Assembly: GCA_018362935.1 (NCBI GenBank)
Contig: JAHALQ010000005.1
Coordinates: forward strand, 1-64,000
DNA from: Pseudomonadota bacterium
GTDB taxonomy: Bacteria > Pseudomonadota > Alphaproteobacteria > RF32 > CAG-239
DNA length: 64,000 nucleotides
Direction: 5' to 3'
The notes beneath the pieces were generated by a model. That model did no database searches. It was not told the DNA's origin and saw only the letters and a program-made list of their open reading frames with translations. The position numbers and the translations under genes are program-made. Positions 52,571-61,900 of the stretch are shown here, piece by piece (within the stretch, counting starts at the first letter, position 1; each line of letters begins with the position of its first letter).

Positions 52571-54272
52571 AGGATACGAAATAGCAATTTCCGAAGAAGA
52601 ACTGGATCGCATTTTTGCCAATCAAATACAGATTTTCGAAATGATTGATGAAAATTTCGAAGGATATAAAACTTTGGCAGAAGGCGACAAAAAAGCGCTC
52701 AAGCATTTGGTTCGCGCTGCCAAAATGATGAATGACGCCGCACTGGAACAAGACCACCCGCTTAATCTCAGCCTCAAAACCGGCCTTGAGGAAGCGGCTC
52801 AGACCAGCTCACACGCTGCCAAGGCTCTTCGTTTGTTCAATTCGCTCAACGGTGTTGCGGGGCTCAACGGCATTGACCCCGACCCGGTAGAAATATTTAA
52901 GAATGTCCACGGTTATAAAGGCCGCAATTTTTATCCCGCAGATTTGAGTGTTGATGAATTTCATGCCATCCTTGCCCGGATGCTTGAACGCGGCAAAACC
53001 GAAGAAGTCCGCAAAATTGTTTCCGCCCGCACCATGGTGCGCCGTTTTGGAGATGAGCTGAAAGCCATAGATTATACCGAATATTTTGCGCCGCTGTTTT
53101 CCAAAGTTGCCAATGAACTTGAGCTGGCCGCACATTACTCGACCAACCACGCCTTTAACGACTATCTCGGCTGGCAGGTTCAGGCGCTGCTTCAAAACAA
53201 CGAAGATATGGACCAGCTGGCTGACAAACACTGGGCCGTTTTGCAGGACACGCCGCTTGAATTTACCCTCAGCCGCGAAAATTACGATGATGAGATGACC
53301 CCGACAATCTGTGACAACCCCCGGTTGTCCGCCATGCTCGGCGAAGCAGGTATTGAAATTACCCCCAAAGACATGCTCGGCGTCCGTGTCGGCATTGTTA
53401 ACAAAAAAGGGACGGAATTGCTCCTGACTTTCAAAGAACAAATGAAAAATCTGGCCAAACTCATGCCTTTTGCCGACCGCTACAAACAAAGCATCGCTGC
53501 CGGCAATGAACTTAAGCAAACCATGGTTGATGTCGACTTGGCCGCGCTCCAAGGCGATTATGCCCAGTGCCGCGGCGCCATTACCACCGCGCAGAATCTG
53601 CCGAACAACGACAAATTGTCAGTCAAACTCGGCGGCGGCCGCCGCAACGTCTATCACCGTCAGGTACGCATGACCGCCGACCCTGAACGCACGCGCCGCA
53701 TGCTTGACGCGCTGGTTGCGCCGGAACTGCATCCCTATTACAATCCCGAAGCCGAGCATATTTTCGTCATCGGCCATGAAAACGGGCATTCGCTCGGGCC
53801 TGACAGCAGCTATCAAAATGCCCTCGGCATTTATAACCATATCATCGAAGAAAACAAAGCCGACGTCATTTCCATAACTTTCATGCCCGAATACGCCAGA
53901 GCCGGCATTATCAGCGAGCAGACCCTAAAGGAAATTTATACGACTTGGATTGTCCGCCTGCTGCTTAAAGCCAAACCGCAGTTGATACAGCCGCACCGCG
54001 TCGGCGACCTGATTCATTTCAACTTTTTGCTTGAACACGGCGCCGTCCGCTTTAATTCTGAGCAAAAACTGGAAATAAACTTTGCAAAAATGGATGAAGT
54101 CATGCATAAGATATTGCGCGAAACAATAGACGTCCAGCTTTCCAAATCCCCGCAGCGCGCCAAAGAGTTCATCGACCGCTGGAGCGAATGGGGCGAACTG
54201 CACGAATACATTGCTTCGACATTGCAAAAACTGGGCATAAAACCATACAAAGAAATCAGGATTCACTTATAA
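52560..54272 (+). CDS. Zinc metallopeptidase of the M49 (dipeptidyl-peptidase III) superfamily, variant motif
   Basis: 570 residues, cytoplasmic. Zinc motif H406-E-N-G-H410 in IGHENGHSLGPD and third ligand Glu in IIEENKADVIS (Glu430/431), like the EECRAD motif of M49. Classical DPP III has HExxGH with one more residue, so this belongs to a HExxH variant branch, as in some Nudix-linked plant relatives. Might cleave dipeptides, or have changed role. GGAG site; 1 bp before sdaA, forming an operon Memo-M49-sdaA. Confidence 0.8.
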   Translation: MQIKGYEIAISEEELDRIFANQIQIFEMIDENFEGYKTLAEGDKKALKHLVRAAKMMNDAALEQDHPLNLSLKTGLEEAAQTSSHAAKALRLFNSLNGVAGLNGIDPDPVEIFKNVHGYKGRNFYPADLSVDEFHAILARMLERGKTEEVRKIVSARTMVRRFGDELKAIDYTEYFAPLFSKVANELELAAHYSTNHAFNDYLGWQVQALLQNNEDMDQLADKHWAVLQDTPLEFTLSRENYDDEMTPTICDNPRLSAMLGEAGIEITPKDMLGVRVGIVNKKGTELLLTFKEQMKNLAKLMPFADRYKQSIAAGNELKQTMVDVDLAALQGDYAQCRGAITTAQNLPNNDKLSVKLGGGRRNVYHRQVRMTADPERTRRMLDALVAPELHPYYNPEAEHIFVIGHENGHSLGPDSSYQNALGIYNHIIEENKADVISITFMPEYARAGIISEQTLKEIYTTWIVRLLLKAKPQLIQPHRVGDLIHFNFLLEHGAVRFNSEQKLEINFAKMDEVMHKILRETIDVQLSKSPQRAKEFIDRWSEWGELHEYIASTLQKLGIKPYKEIRIHL

Positions 54273-54273
54273 A

Positions 54274-55656
54274 ATGTACTACAGCTTTTTTGAAATTTTC
54301 TCTATCGGCGTCGGCCCTTCGAGTTCGCATACCGTCGGTCCCATGCGCGCCGCCAAAAGATACCTCGACAATCTTCAAAAAAACGGCAAATTCGAACAAA
54401 CCGCGCACATAGAAGTTACGTTGTACGGTTCGCTGGCGCTCACCGGCGTCGGCCACGGCACGGTTAAAGCCGTCGTCTATGGCTTAATGGGTTTGGAAGC
54501 CGAAGCGATTGATCCCGAAAAGCCATATGTCGTTGCCGTTGAGCGCGACAATATTCTGCACCTCGGCCAGCAGCGGGCGATTCCTTTCAGCTTATCCAAA
54601 GACATCGTTTTCGCCAAAGACACTTTTCTGCCCGAACATTCCAACGGCATGAAGTTTGCCGCCTATGATGATAAAGGCAGACTTTTGCTGGAAGAGGTTT
54701 ATTTTTCTGTCGGCGGCGGCACCATTGCCCGCCGTGATGAAATTTCCAAACGCATTGAACGCGAGCCTTATAATGTTCCGCATCAGTTCGACACTTGCCG
54801 CGAATTGCTGGAACAATGCGAAAAATACAAACTTGATATTTCAGACATTGTTTTGCAGAACGAGGTTTCGCTGCGCAGCGAGCGCGAAGTCCGCGAAGGC
54901 ATTTTGAAAATCCACCGCGTTATGCAGGCCTCATTAGAGCGCGGCATGCATGCGCGCGGTATCCTCCCCGGCGGCCTCGGCATCAAACGCCGCGCTTCGG
55001 AAATATTTACCAGGCTTGAAGAAAAGTTTCTCACCAACGACATGGATCCGCTGATGATTATCGACTGGATTAATCTGTGGGGTTTTGCCGTGGCTGAAGA
55101 AAATGCCGCCGGCGGGCAGATTGTTACCGCCCCGACCATGGGTTCGGCCGGCGTCATGCCCGCAGTGATTCGCTATTATGAAAGATTTGCTTCTGCCAAA
55201 TCGCCGTATTCCGTCGATGAAGGCATTATCAAATTTTTAACCACAGCCTCGGCTATTTGCAGCCTGTATCGAACCAACGCTTCCATTTCCGGCGCCGAAG
55301 TCGGCTGCCAGGGCGAAATCGGCGTTGCCTGTTCAATGGCGGCTGCCGGGCTGGCCGCGGCCATGGGCGGAACCAACCGCCAGATTGAAGACGCCGCGGA
55401 AATTGCCATGGAGCACAATCTCGGCCTGACCTGTGACCCGGTCGGCGGCCTGGTGCAGGTTCCCTGCATTGAGCGCAATGCCATGGGTGCGGTCAAGGCT
55501 GTCAATTCGGCGCGTCTGGCCATGCGCGGCGACGGCGAACACTTCGTCAGCCTCGACAGCGTCATCAAGACCATGTACCGCACCGGCTATGACATGAACA
55601 ACAACTACAAGGAAACCTCTCTCGGCGGTCTGGCCGTTAACATTGCCAATTGTTAG
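54274..55656 (+). CDS. sdaA: L-serine ammonia-lyase (iron-sulfur, single chain)
   Basis: 460 residues. Begins YYSFFEIFSIGVGPSSSHTVGPMRAAKRY, the beta-domain signature. Catalytic domain with cluster Cys in EVGCQGEIGVACSMAAAGL, LGLTCDPVGGLVQVPCIERN, and the C-terminal NIANC. Converts serine to pyruvate plus ammonia via an oxygen-sensitive [4Fe-4S] cluster. Feeds pyruvate to LDH or PPDK. Confidence 0.97.
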   Translation: MYYSFFEIFSIGVGPSSSHTVGPMRAAKRYLDNLQKNGKFEQTAHIEVTLYGSLALTGVGHGTVKAVVYGLMGLEAEAIDPEKPYVVAVERDNILHLGQQRAIPFSLSKDIVFAKDTFLPEHSNGMKFAAYDDKGRLLLEEVYFSVGGGTIARRDEISKRIEREPYNVPHQFDTCRELLEQCEKYKLDISDIVLQNEVSLRSEREVREGILKIHRVMQASLERGMHARGILPGGLGIKRRASEIFTRLEEKFLTNDMDPLMIIDWINLWGFAVAEENAAGGQIVTAPTMGSAGVMPAVIRYYERFASAKSPYSVDEGIIKFLTTASAICSLYRTNASISGAEVGCQGEIGVACSMAAAGLAAAMGGTNRQIEDAAEIAMEHNLGLTCDPVGGLVQVPCIERNAMGAVKAVNSARLAMRGDGEHFVSLDSVIKTMYRTGYDMNNNYKETSLGGLAVNIANC

Positions 55657-55747
55657 GAACAAACCTTTTTTGCTTGCCAATCAGGCAAAAAAGCGCGACA
55701 ATCCGGTATCGTAAAAACAGTGACAGACTTAAAAAGAAGAGGAACAC

Positions 55748-56143
55748 ATGTTATCGAAACTTTTTAAAGGCGAACTTTCGCTGGCCGCTACTTTTTGGAA
55801 ATTCGGCGTTTTGGGGCTTATTGCCATCAAACTGGCAATTCAATTGTTCGAAAAATTGCTGTCGGGCTACATCCCGAGCGGCAGCATTTACAATTTTTTC
55901 ACGCATTATTTCCACCCAATTTATTCTTCCAAAATGAGTATTTTCTGGACTCTTTGGTATATTTCGGCTTTGTTGGTTCTGGCCGCTTATTCCTGGAATA
56001 TTGTCCTCGGTGTATGGCGCAGCGCCAATAATTACGACAAAAGCGTCTGGCTGAGTTTTTTGGCCAAGGCCGGCATAATCGGTTTGCTGTTTGTTATTTG
56101 GAGCTCGGTTCTGATGACCGCCGCCCGTTTTTTAGGATTTTAA
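55748..56143 (+). CDS. Small integral membrane protein, unknown
   Basis: 131 residues with AGAGGAAC site. Three to four hydrophobic helices (FGVLGLIAIKLAIQLFEKLL, WTLWYISALLVLAAYSWNIVLGVW, AGIIGLLFVIWSSVLMTAARF). No family recognised. Followed at 1 bp by a small lipoprotein gene and then mtaB-ftsY. Confidence 0.8.
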   Translation: MLSKLFKGELSLAATFWKFGVLGLIAIKLAIQLFEKLLSGYIPSGSIYNFFTHYFHPIYSSKMSIFWTLWYISALLVLAAYSWNIVLGVWRSANNYDKSVWLSFLAKAGIIGLLFVIWSSVLMTAARFLGF

Positions 56144-56144
56144 A

Positions 56145-56291
56145 ATGAAAATTATATTGACTGTTCTGGTTCTTTTCATGCTCGCAGCCTGCGTTGCCGG
56201 AGAGTTTACACCCGAACGCCACGCCTTGTACGAAAGCTCGGTCGACTGCGAAAAAACGCCTCACCGCTGCGTTCAGGGTTATCCCTGGTAA
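56145..56291 (+). CDS. 48-residue lipoprotein
   Basis: Too short for most gene calls but well supported: AGGA 8 nt before the ATG, hydrophobic signal (MKIILTVLVLFMLAAC) with lipobox LAAC and Cys16, then 32 residues with two more Cys (SVDCEKTPHRCVQGYPW) that may form a disulfide. It sits between two same-strand genes with 1 and 9 bp gaps. Function unknown. Confidence 0.75.
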   Translation: MKIILTVLVLFMLAACVAGEFTPERHALYESSVDCEKTPHRCVQGYPW

Positions 56292-56300
56292 GCAAAGATA

Positions 56301-57344
56301 ATGGTAGAAGTTGTTACTCTGGGCTGCCGCATCAACAGTTATGAATCCGAAGTTTTAAAAGAAAAGCTGTCCGGACAGGATAACTTGATTATTGTCAACA
56401 CCTGCGCCGTCACCGGCGAGGCCGAACGCCAGTGCCGCCAGACAATACGCAGGCTGCACCGCGAGCATCCCGGCGCAAGAATTATCGTCACCGGCTGCGC
56501 CGCGCAGATAGCGCCACAGAAATTTGCCGCTATGGAAGAAGTCGACCTTGTTCTCGGCAATAAGGAAAAAGCCGAAATTGAAAAATATCTCCAAACGCCG
56601 TTGACCGAAAAAACAATCGTCGGCGATATTTTTGATTATGACGGCTACGACAAATATGTCATTACCGGGTTTGAAGGGCGCCAGCGCGCCTTTGTGCAGA
56701 TTCAGCAGGGCTGCAACCACCGCTGCACATACTGCATTGTCCCTTACGCCCGCGGCGCCAACCGTTCGGTACCCGAAGCCGAAATCATCGTCCAGATAAA
56801 ACAGCTTCTGGCACAGGGTTTTGAAGAAATCTGCCTGACCGGCGTTGATGCCTGTTCTTACGAACCGTCTTTCAGCAGCCTGGTCAGACACATATTGGAA
56901 CAGATTCCGCAGCTGCCCTCGCTGCAGTTCGGTTCTCTTGATCCCGCAGCCATTGATGATGAATTTGTCGAACTGGTGCATATATATAAAAACATTCATC
57001 CGCATTTTCATTTTTCAACCCAATCGGGAGACAATATGATTTTGAAACGTATGAAAAGGCGCCACACCCGCGAAGACGTGATTAATCTCTGCCGCAAACT
57101 TCGCGCTGCCCGCCCCGAAGCGACATTCGGCTCTGATTTCATCTGCGGTTTTCCGACTGAAACGGACGAGCAGTTCCAAAATACCGTCAGACTGGTACGC
57201 GAAGCCTGCATTGCCAAACTGCATGTTTTTCCTTATTCGGAACGCCCCGGCACGCCGGCCGCCCTCATGCCGCAGGTACCGGTTGAAACCCGCCGTGAAC
57301 GCGCCCGGATTCTGCGGCTGGAAGGAGATTCTGCCGATGACTAG
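56301..57344 (+). CDS. mtaB: tRNA methylthiotransferase MtaB, lacking the TRAM domain
   Basis: 347 residues, against ~420-450 for most MtaB. N-terminal UPF0004 domain with Cys in VTLGCRINSYE, NTCAVTGEAE, VTGCAAQ; radical SAM motif QQGCNHRCTYCIVPYARG; FGSDFICGFPTETDEQF. Adds the methylthio group to t6A37 of tRNA. The protein ends right after the linker helix (RRERARILRLEGDSADD), so the RNA-binding TRAM domain is missing. The ftsY start overlaps its stop. Confidence 0.92.
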   Translation: MVEVVTLGCRINSYESEVLKEKLSGQDNLIIVNTCAVTGEAERQCRQTIRRLHREHPGARIIVTGCAAQIAPQKFAAMEEVDLVLGNKEKAEIEKYLQTPLTEKTIVGDIFDYDGYDKYVITGFEGRQRAFVQIQQGCNHRCTYCIVPYARGANRSVPEAEIIVQIKQLLAQGFEEICLTGVDACSYEPSFSSLVRHILEQIPQLPSLQFGSLDPAAIDDEFVELVHIYKNIHPHFHFSTQSGDNMILKRMKRRHTREDVINLCRKLRAARPEATFGSDFICGFPTETDEQFQNTVRLVREACIAKLHVFPYSERPGTPAALMPQVPVETRRERARILRLEGDSADD

Positions 57345-58245
57345 CTGGTTCAAAAAACTGGGACTCGGACTGCAAAAATCATCCGCTAAAATCAGTACCG
57401 GAATAAGCGGGATTTTTAATCAGAAAAAACTCTCCGCCGACAGCCTTGACGAGCTGGAAGAACTGCTCATTTCTACCGATATGGGCATTAAGGCCGCTTC
57501 AGAAATTATTGCCCGGCTTTCTGCCCGCAAGTTTGACAAAGACATAGGCGAACAAGATATCCGCCTTGCGCTGGCCGAAGAAATCGAACAGATTTTGGCT
57601 CCTTGCGAAAAAAACGTCAGCCTTGACAATAACGCGCCGGAAGTCATACTGTTTGTCGGCGTCAACGGCGCCGGAAAAACCACAGCAATCGGCAAACTTG
57701 CCGCCAAATTCTCCCGCATGCAGACCAGTCTGATTGCTGCCGACACGTTTCGTGCCGCGGCGGTTGAACAGCTGAAAATCTGGGGCGAACGTAATCATGT
57801 GCGCGTTTATTCGGGCGCGCCGGGCTGCGATGCCGCCGGACTGTGTTTTGAAGGCCTTAAAGAGGCGCTCAGGCAAAAAGACCGTTTGGTATTCATTGAC
57901 ACCGCCGGCCGCCTGCAAAACAAAACCGGCCTCATGGACGAACTCAAAAAAATCACCCGCGTCATCCAAAAAGTTATCCCGGAAGCGCCGCATCACATCT
58001 GGTTGTGCCTTGATGCGACGACCGGACAGAACGCGCTTGACCAGGCCAAAACATTTAAGGACATGGTCGATGTCAACGGCCTGATTGTCAACAAGCTTGA
58101 CGGCAGTGCCAAAGGCGGCATTCTGGTGGCAATCGCTGCGGAAACCGGTCTTCCTGTTCTTTATATCGGCGTCGGCGAAGGCCTTGACGATTTGGATGTT
58201 TTCAACGCCCGTGATTTCAGCCGCAGCCTGGTGGGAGTTGACTGA
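57337..58245 (+). CDS. ftsY: Signal recognition particle receptor FtsY
   Basis: 302 residues from ATG 57337 (MTSWFKKLGLGLQKSS), overlapping the mtaB stop by 8 nt; the in-frame ATG at 57211 lies inside mtaB. N domain then G domain: GVNGAGKTTAIGKLA, DTFRAAAVEQL, DTAGRLQNKTGL, LDATTGQNAL, NKLDGSAKGG. The acidic A domain is nearly absent. Targets nascent membrane proteins to the translocon. Confidence 0.97.
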   Translation: MTSWFKKLGLGLQKSSAKISTGISGIFNQKKLSADSLDELEELLISTDMGIKAASEIIARLSARKFDKDIGEQDIRLALAEEIEQILAPCEKNVSLDNNAPEVILFVGVNGAGKTTAIGKLAAKFSRMQTSLIAADTFRAAAVEQLKIWGERNHVRVYSGAPGCDAAGLCFEGLKEALRQKDRLVFIDTAGRLQNKTGLMDELKKITRVIQKVIPEAPHHIWLCLDATTGQNALDQAKTFKDMVDVNGLIVNKLDGSAKGGILVAIAAETGLPVLYIGVGEGLDDLDVFNARDFSRSLVGVD

Positions 58246-59603
58246 TGCAGGATATGTTGGAACTAATGCAGCCGCCGGCGGCTCAGCTTCCCGAATTTAC
58301 GGTTACGGAAATATCCGCCGAAATAAAACGCCTTGTTGAAACAACCTATAACAAAGTCAGAATCAGAGGGGAAATTTTCGGAGCCAAACGCGCCGATTCC
58401 GGCCATTGGTATTTGTCGCTCAAAGACGAAAACGCAGTGCTGTCGGCGGTCGTCTGGCGGGGCGTAGCCTCTTCTTTGGCAATCAAACCGGAAGACGGCC
58501 TTGAGGTTGTCGTGACCGGCCGTATCACCACGTTTCCCGGCAAATCATCATACCAGGTTGTCATTGAAGCCATGGAAGTCGCCGGTGCGGGCGCCCTGCT
58601 CAAGCTGTTGGAAGAACGCAAAAAACAGTTTGCTGCCGAAGGCCTGTTTGATCAAGCGCACAAAAAGCCGATTCCTTTTCTGCCGCGTACCATCGGCGTT
58701 GTTACCTCTGCCAGCGGCGCAGTCATCCGCGACATTATCCACCGCGTGCGCGACCGTTTTCCGTCACATATCCTGATTTGGCCGACCCCGGTACAAGGCG
58801 CCGGAGCAGAAATAAAAATTGCCGAAGCGATTAACGGCTTCAACCGTTTGAATCCGCGCCCGGACGTCTTGATTGTCGCCCGCGGCGGCGGCAGTTTGGA
58901 AGATTTGTGGTGTTTTAATGAAGAAGCGGTCATCCGTGCTGTTTATGCTTCGGAAATTCCGGTTATCTCCGCGGTCGGGCACGAAACCGACACCATGCTG
59001 ATTGACTATGTGACGGACAAGCGCGCCCCGACCCCGACCGGCGCCGCCGAATTTGCCGTTCCGGTACGCGGCGAACTGTTGGCTCAGGTTCATACCCTGA
59101 GCGCCCGCCTGCTTAATTCGGGCGCCCGCTGTTTTTCCGAAAAACGCAGCCTCTTACAGGGTCTGGCGCGCGGCATACCCAATCTTGAGCAAATTCTGGC
59201 GGACGCTGTTCAAAAATTGGACGACCGCATTGAACGGCTTAACAACGCCTTTAAGAACCTGCTGCAAAGCAAACGCAGCCAAATGGAACTTTCCGGGCTT
59301 AAGCCTTATTACATCAAAAACATTTTTGAAAAAAATCAAGAAAATTTAAATAATCTGCTGCTAAGGTTAGAATCAGTTTCGGTAGAAGCAGTCCTCAAAC
59401 GCGGCTTTGCCTGGGTCAGAAACCAGAACGGACAAACCGTTTACAACCTGCCGCAGGCCAAACGGGCAAATCGCCTGGAAGTCCGTTTCTATGACGGCTG
59501 CCTTGCGCTTAACCCAACAGACAAAGCCTCTCCCGAACCACGGAAAAACACTGCCAAAACGGGAAAAAACAATGATTTTCAGACAGACCTTTTTGATTTT
59601 TAG
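58245..59603 (+). CDS. xseA: Exodeoxyribonuclease VII large subunit
   Basis: 452 residues. N-terminal OB domain (FTVTEISAEIKRLVETTYNKVRIRGEI), catalytic region PRTIGVVTSASGAVIRDI, IARGGGSLEDLWCFNEE, VISAVGHETDTMLIDYV, RAPTPTGAAE, then a long coiled coil. ATG overlaps the ftsY TGA by one base. Degrades single-stranded DNA with XseB. Confidence 0.97.
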   Translation: MQDMLELMQPPAAQLPEFTVTEISAEIKRLVETTYNKVRIRGEIFGAKRADSGHWYLSLKDENAVLSAVVWRGVASSLAIKPEDGLEVVVTGRITTFPGKSSYQVVIEAMEVAGAGALLKLLEERKKQFAAEGLFDQAHKKPIPFLPRTIGVVTSASGAVIRDIIHRVRDRFPSHILIWPTPVQGAGAEIKIAEAINGFNRLNPRPDVLIVARGGGSLEDLWCFNEEAVIRAVYASEIPVISAVGHETDTMLIDYVTDKRAPTPTGAAEFAVPVRGELLAQVHTLSARLLNSGARCFSEKRSLLQGLARGIPNLEQILADAVQKLDDRIERLNNAFKNLLQSKRSQMELSGLKPYYIKNIFEKNQENLNNLLLRLESVSVEAVLKRGFAWVRNQNGQTVYNLPQAKRANRLEVRFYDGCLALNPTDKASPEPRKNTAKTGKNNDFQTDLFDF

Positions 59604-60402
59604 CTTTCTAGTCATTGCCGCTGCCGCACAAGCGGCGGAGCTTTGCGGAAACCTCCGCCAAGGCGAAATTTTAACCGGAAAAACCGATTCCGGTTCAAAG
59701 GTTATTTTTGGCGGCACCGAACTGCACACGGATGCCGAGGGACGTTTCTTGCTTGCTTTAGGACGAGATGAAAAAGCCGATCCGGAGATTACATTTATAA
59801 ACGGCGGCAAAGCCGCCGCGCATAAACTGTCGGTTGCACCGGGCGACTGGGACATCCAAAATATCAAGGGCGTCCCGCCGCGTAAAGTCACCCCGTCGGA
59901 CGCAGACCTGCGGGATATTGAAATCGAGCAAAAACTGTTAAAAGCGGCTGTTAACACCAAAGATTCGTCGCCATACTGGAAAAAGGGGTTTATCCGGCCG
60001 GTCGAAGGACGTATCAGCGGCGAGTTCGGCGGCCAGCGTATTATGAACGGCGTTAAGAGAAACCCGCATGCCGGCACCGATATCGCCGCCAAAGAAGGAA
60101 CGCCTGTTAAGGCAGCTTCCGACGGCATCGTCGTTCTGGCCGCGCCGGATTTGTTTTATTCCGGCAATGTTGTCGTTGTCGACCACGGCTACGGGTTGCA
60201 CACCATATATGCGCATTTGAAAGAAATTCATGTCCGGCGCGGTGAAAAAGTCAAACAGGGCAGCATTCTCGGCCTGGTCGGACAGACCGGGCGCGCCACC
60301 GGACCGCACTTGCACTGGGGCGCTGCGTTGAACGGAATCAAATTCCGCCCGGCATCGCTTCTAAATATGAACAACAACAGCGATTTTTGTTTTACTTTAT
60401 GA
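59572..60402 (+). CDS. Periplasmic M23 peptidase (LytM)
   Basis: 276 residues from ATG 59572 with GGGAA site, inside the xseA 3' end (32-nt overlap); a longer frame from 59407 reads xseA sequence. Signal peptide (…VIAAAAQA), an Ig-like N-domain, then M23: HAGTDIAAKEGTPV (zinc His/Asp), VVVDHGYGLHTIYAHL, ATGPHLHWG. All ligands present, so probably an active peptidoglycan endopeptidase. Confidence 0.93.
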   Translation: MIFRQTFLIFSFLVIAAAAQAAELCGNLRQGEILTGKTDSGSKVIFGGTELHTDAEGRFLLALGRDEKADPEITFINGGKAAAHKLSVAPGDWDIQNIKGVPPRKVTPSDADLRDIEIEQKLLKAAVNTKDSSPYWKKGFIRPVEGRISGEFGGQRIMNGVKRNPHAGTDIAAKEGTPVKAASDGIVVLAAPDLFYSGNVVVVDHGYGLHTIYAHLKEIHVRRGEKVKQGSILGLVGQTGRATGPHLHWGAALNGIKFRPASLLNMNNNSDFCFTL

Positions 60403-60451
60403 ACGAATATTGTAGTATGGACGTAAAATAGGCTTTGAAAAGAGGTTTTGC

Positions 60452-60877
60452 ATGAATGAAAACGCACACAAACAGATAGCTTGGGATAGTGTTGTCTGCC
60501 TTATTGTGGATGATGACAAATTCTCACGCACTTTTATCAAAACTGCCCTTTACCAAATCGGTATTAAAAATGCCAAAGAAGCCAGCACCACCGAAGAAGC
60601 TCTCGAACTTCTTCACAGTTTTAAGATTGATGTAATTCTTCTTGACCAGCAAATGCCGGAACGAAACGGTTTGGATCTCGCCAAGGAGCTTCGCGGCGAC
60701 CAGACTGAAAGCGGCTCCGGCACGCCAATCATCATGATTACCGTCGACACAAAAGAACGAACCGTACTTGACGCCAAGGATTTGGGCATCCAGGAATATC
60801 TGGTTAAGCCGATTTCCCCTCTGGCTCTTAAAAAAAGAATTTGTACAGCCTTAGGGCTGGCTCCCGAAAGAATGTAA
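60452..60877 (+). CDS. Single-domain response regulator
   Basis: 141 residues, one receiver domain: acidic D20-D22, phospho-acceptor D65 in ILLDQQMPERNG, T97 in IMITVDT, K119 in YLVKPIS. No output domain; CheY-like, but no histidine kinase is adjacent. AGAGG site; 4 bp before uppP. Could act in motility or envelope signalling. Confidence 0.93.
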   Translation: MNENAHKQIAWDSVVCLIVDDDKFSRTFIKTALYQIGIKNAKEASTTEEALELLHSFKIDVILLDQQMPERNGLDLAKELRGDQTESGSGTPIIMITVDTKERTVLDAKDLGIQEYLVKPISPLALKKRICTALGLAPERM

Positions 60878-60881
60878 AACC

Positions 60882-61709
60882 GTGACCAATTTACTGCAAG
60901 TCTTCCTGTTATCTGTTTTACAGGGCATTACTGAATTTTTGCCGGTCAGCTCGTCCGGCCATTTGATATTATTTGCCAAACTGACGTCTTTTTCGGATCA
61001 GGGACTGGCACTGGATGTCGCCGTTCATGTCGGCTCGATTTTGGCAGTTATGATATATTTTTCGGAAGATATCTGGAATATCGTCAAAAACCTGTTTAAA
61101 ACATATTTTATTCCCAATCTCAACAATCCCGGCGCCCGCCTTTTCTGGCTGATTGTCATCGGCACGCTGCCGATTATTGTCGTCGGTTTTCTGTTGGAAA
61201 ACTCGGGAATGGAATGGCTGCGCAGCACAAGAATCATCGGCTGGACAATTCTTGGTTACGGCATCCTGCTTTATATCGCCGACAAAACCGGTATGACCAT
61301 CCGCAAAATTGACCATCTGACTCCAATAGACGCTCTGCTTATCGGATGCGCTCAATGTCTGGCGCTGATACCCGGCACCAGCCGCTCGGGAATAACAATT
61401 ACCATGGCGCGTTTCCTTGGCATGGAACGTCGTGACGCCGCCAAATTTTCGATGCTGCTGTCCATTCCGGCCATTATTGCGGCGGCATGCCTGGTTGCGT
61501 TTGAGATGTACAAAACAGGAAATTTGTCCGACATAGTAACCGCGATTGACGGCATAACATATTCCTTCGGCGCCTCGATTATTGCTATTTATGTCGTCAT
61601 GTGGTGGCTGAAAAAATCGACGTTTTTGCCGTTTGTCATTTATCGTGTATTTCTCGGCGGATTTTTATTGCTAGATTCCTACGGATATTTAAATAAGTTT
61701 CTTGACTAA
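60882..61709 (+). CDS. uppP: Undecaprenyl-diphosphate phosphatase
   Basis: 275 residues, GTG start. Motif 1 LQGITEFLPVSSSGHL and motif 2 PGTSRSGITITMARFLG; about eight TM helices. Recycles the lipid carrier of peptidoglycan synthesis. Confidence 0.97.
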   Translation: MTNLLQVFLLSVLQGITEFLPVSSSGHLILFAKLTSFSDQGLALDVAVHVGSILAVMIYFSEDIWNIVKNLFKTYFIPNLNNPGARLFWLIVIGTLPIIVVGFLLENSGMEWLRSTRIIGWTILGYGILLYIADKTGMTIRKIDHLTPIDALLIGCAQCLALIPGTSRSGITITMARFLGMERRDAAKFSMLLSIPAIIAAACLVAFEMYKTGNLSDIVTAIDGITYSFGASIIAIYVVMWWLKKSTFLPFVIYRVFLGGFLLLDSYGYLNKFLD

Positions 61710-61767
61710 TAAAAATTTTCCGTTTATATACAATGTCAGTGTTTCGCAAGAAACATCAATATATCAA

Positions 61768-61853
61768 GCCCTGGTGGCGGAATTGGTAGACGCGCATGCT
61801 TCAGGTGCATGTTGGCTCAGCCAGTGGAAGTTCGAGTCTTCTCCAGGGCACCA
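61768..61853 (+). tRNA. tRNA-Leu, anticodon CAG
   Basis: 86 nt with encoded CCA. Acceptor GCCCTGG / CCAGGGC perfect, anticodon stem CATGC / GCATG around TTCAGGT, long variable arm, T-arm GGAAGTTCGAGTCTTCT-like. Confidence 0.95.
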
Positions 61854-61854
61854 T

Positions 61855-61888
61855 AACAAAAAAAGCTCCCAACGGAGCTTTTTTTGTT
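61855..61888 (+). terminator. Terminator of tRNA-Leu(CAG)
   Basis: AACAAAAAAAGCTCC, loop CAAC, GGAGCTTTTTTTGTT: 15 perfect pairs. Confidence 0.95.
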
Positions 61889-61900
61889 ATGGTGGAAAGA

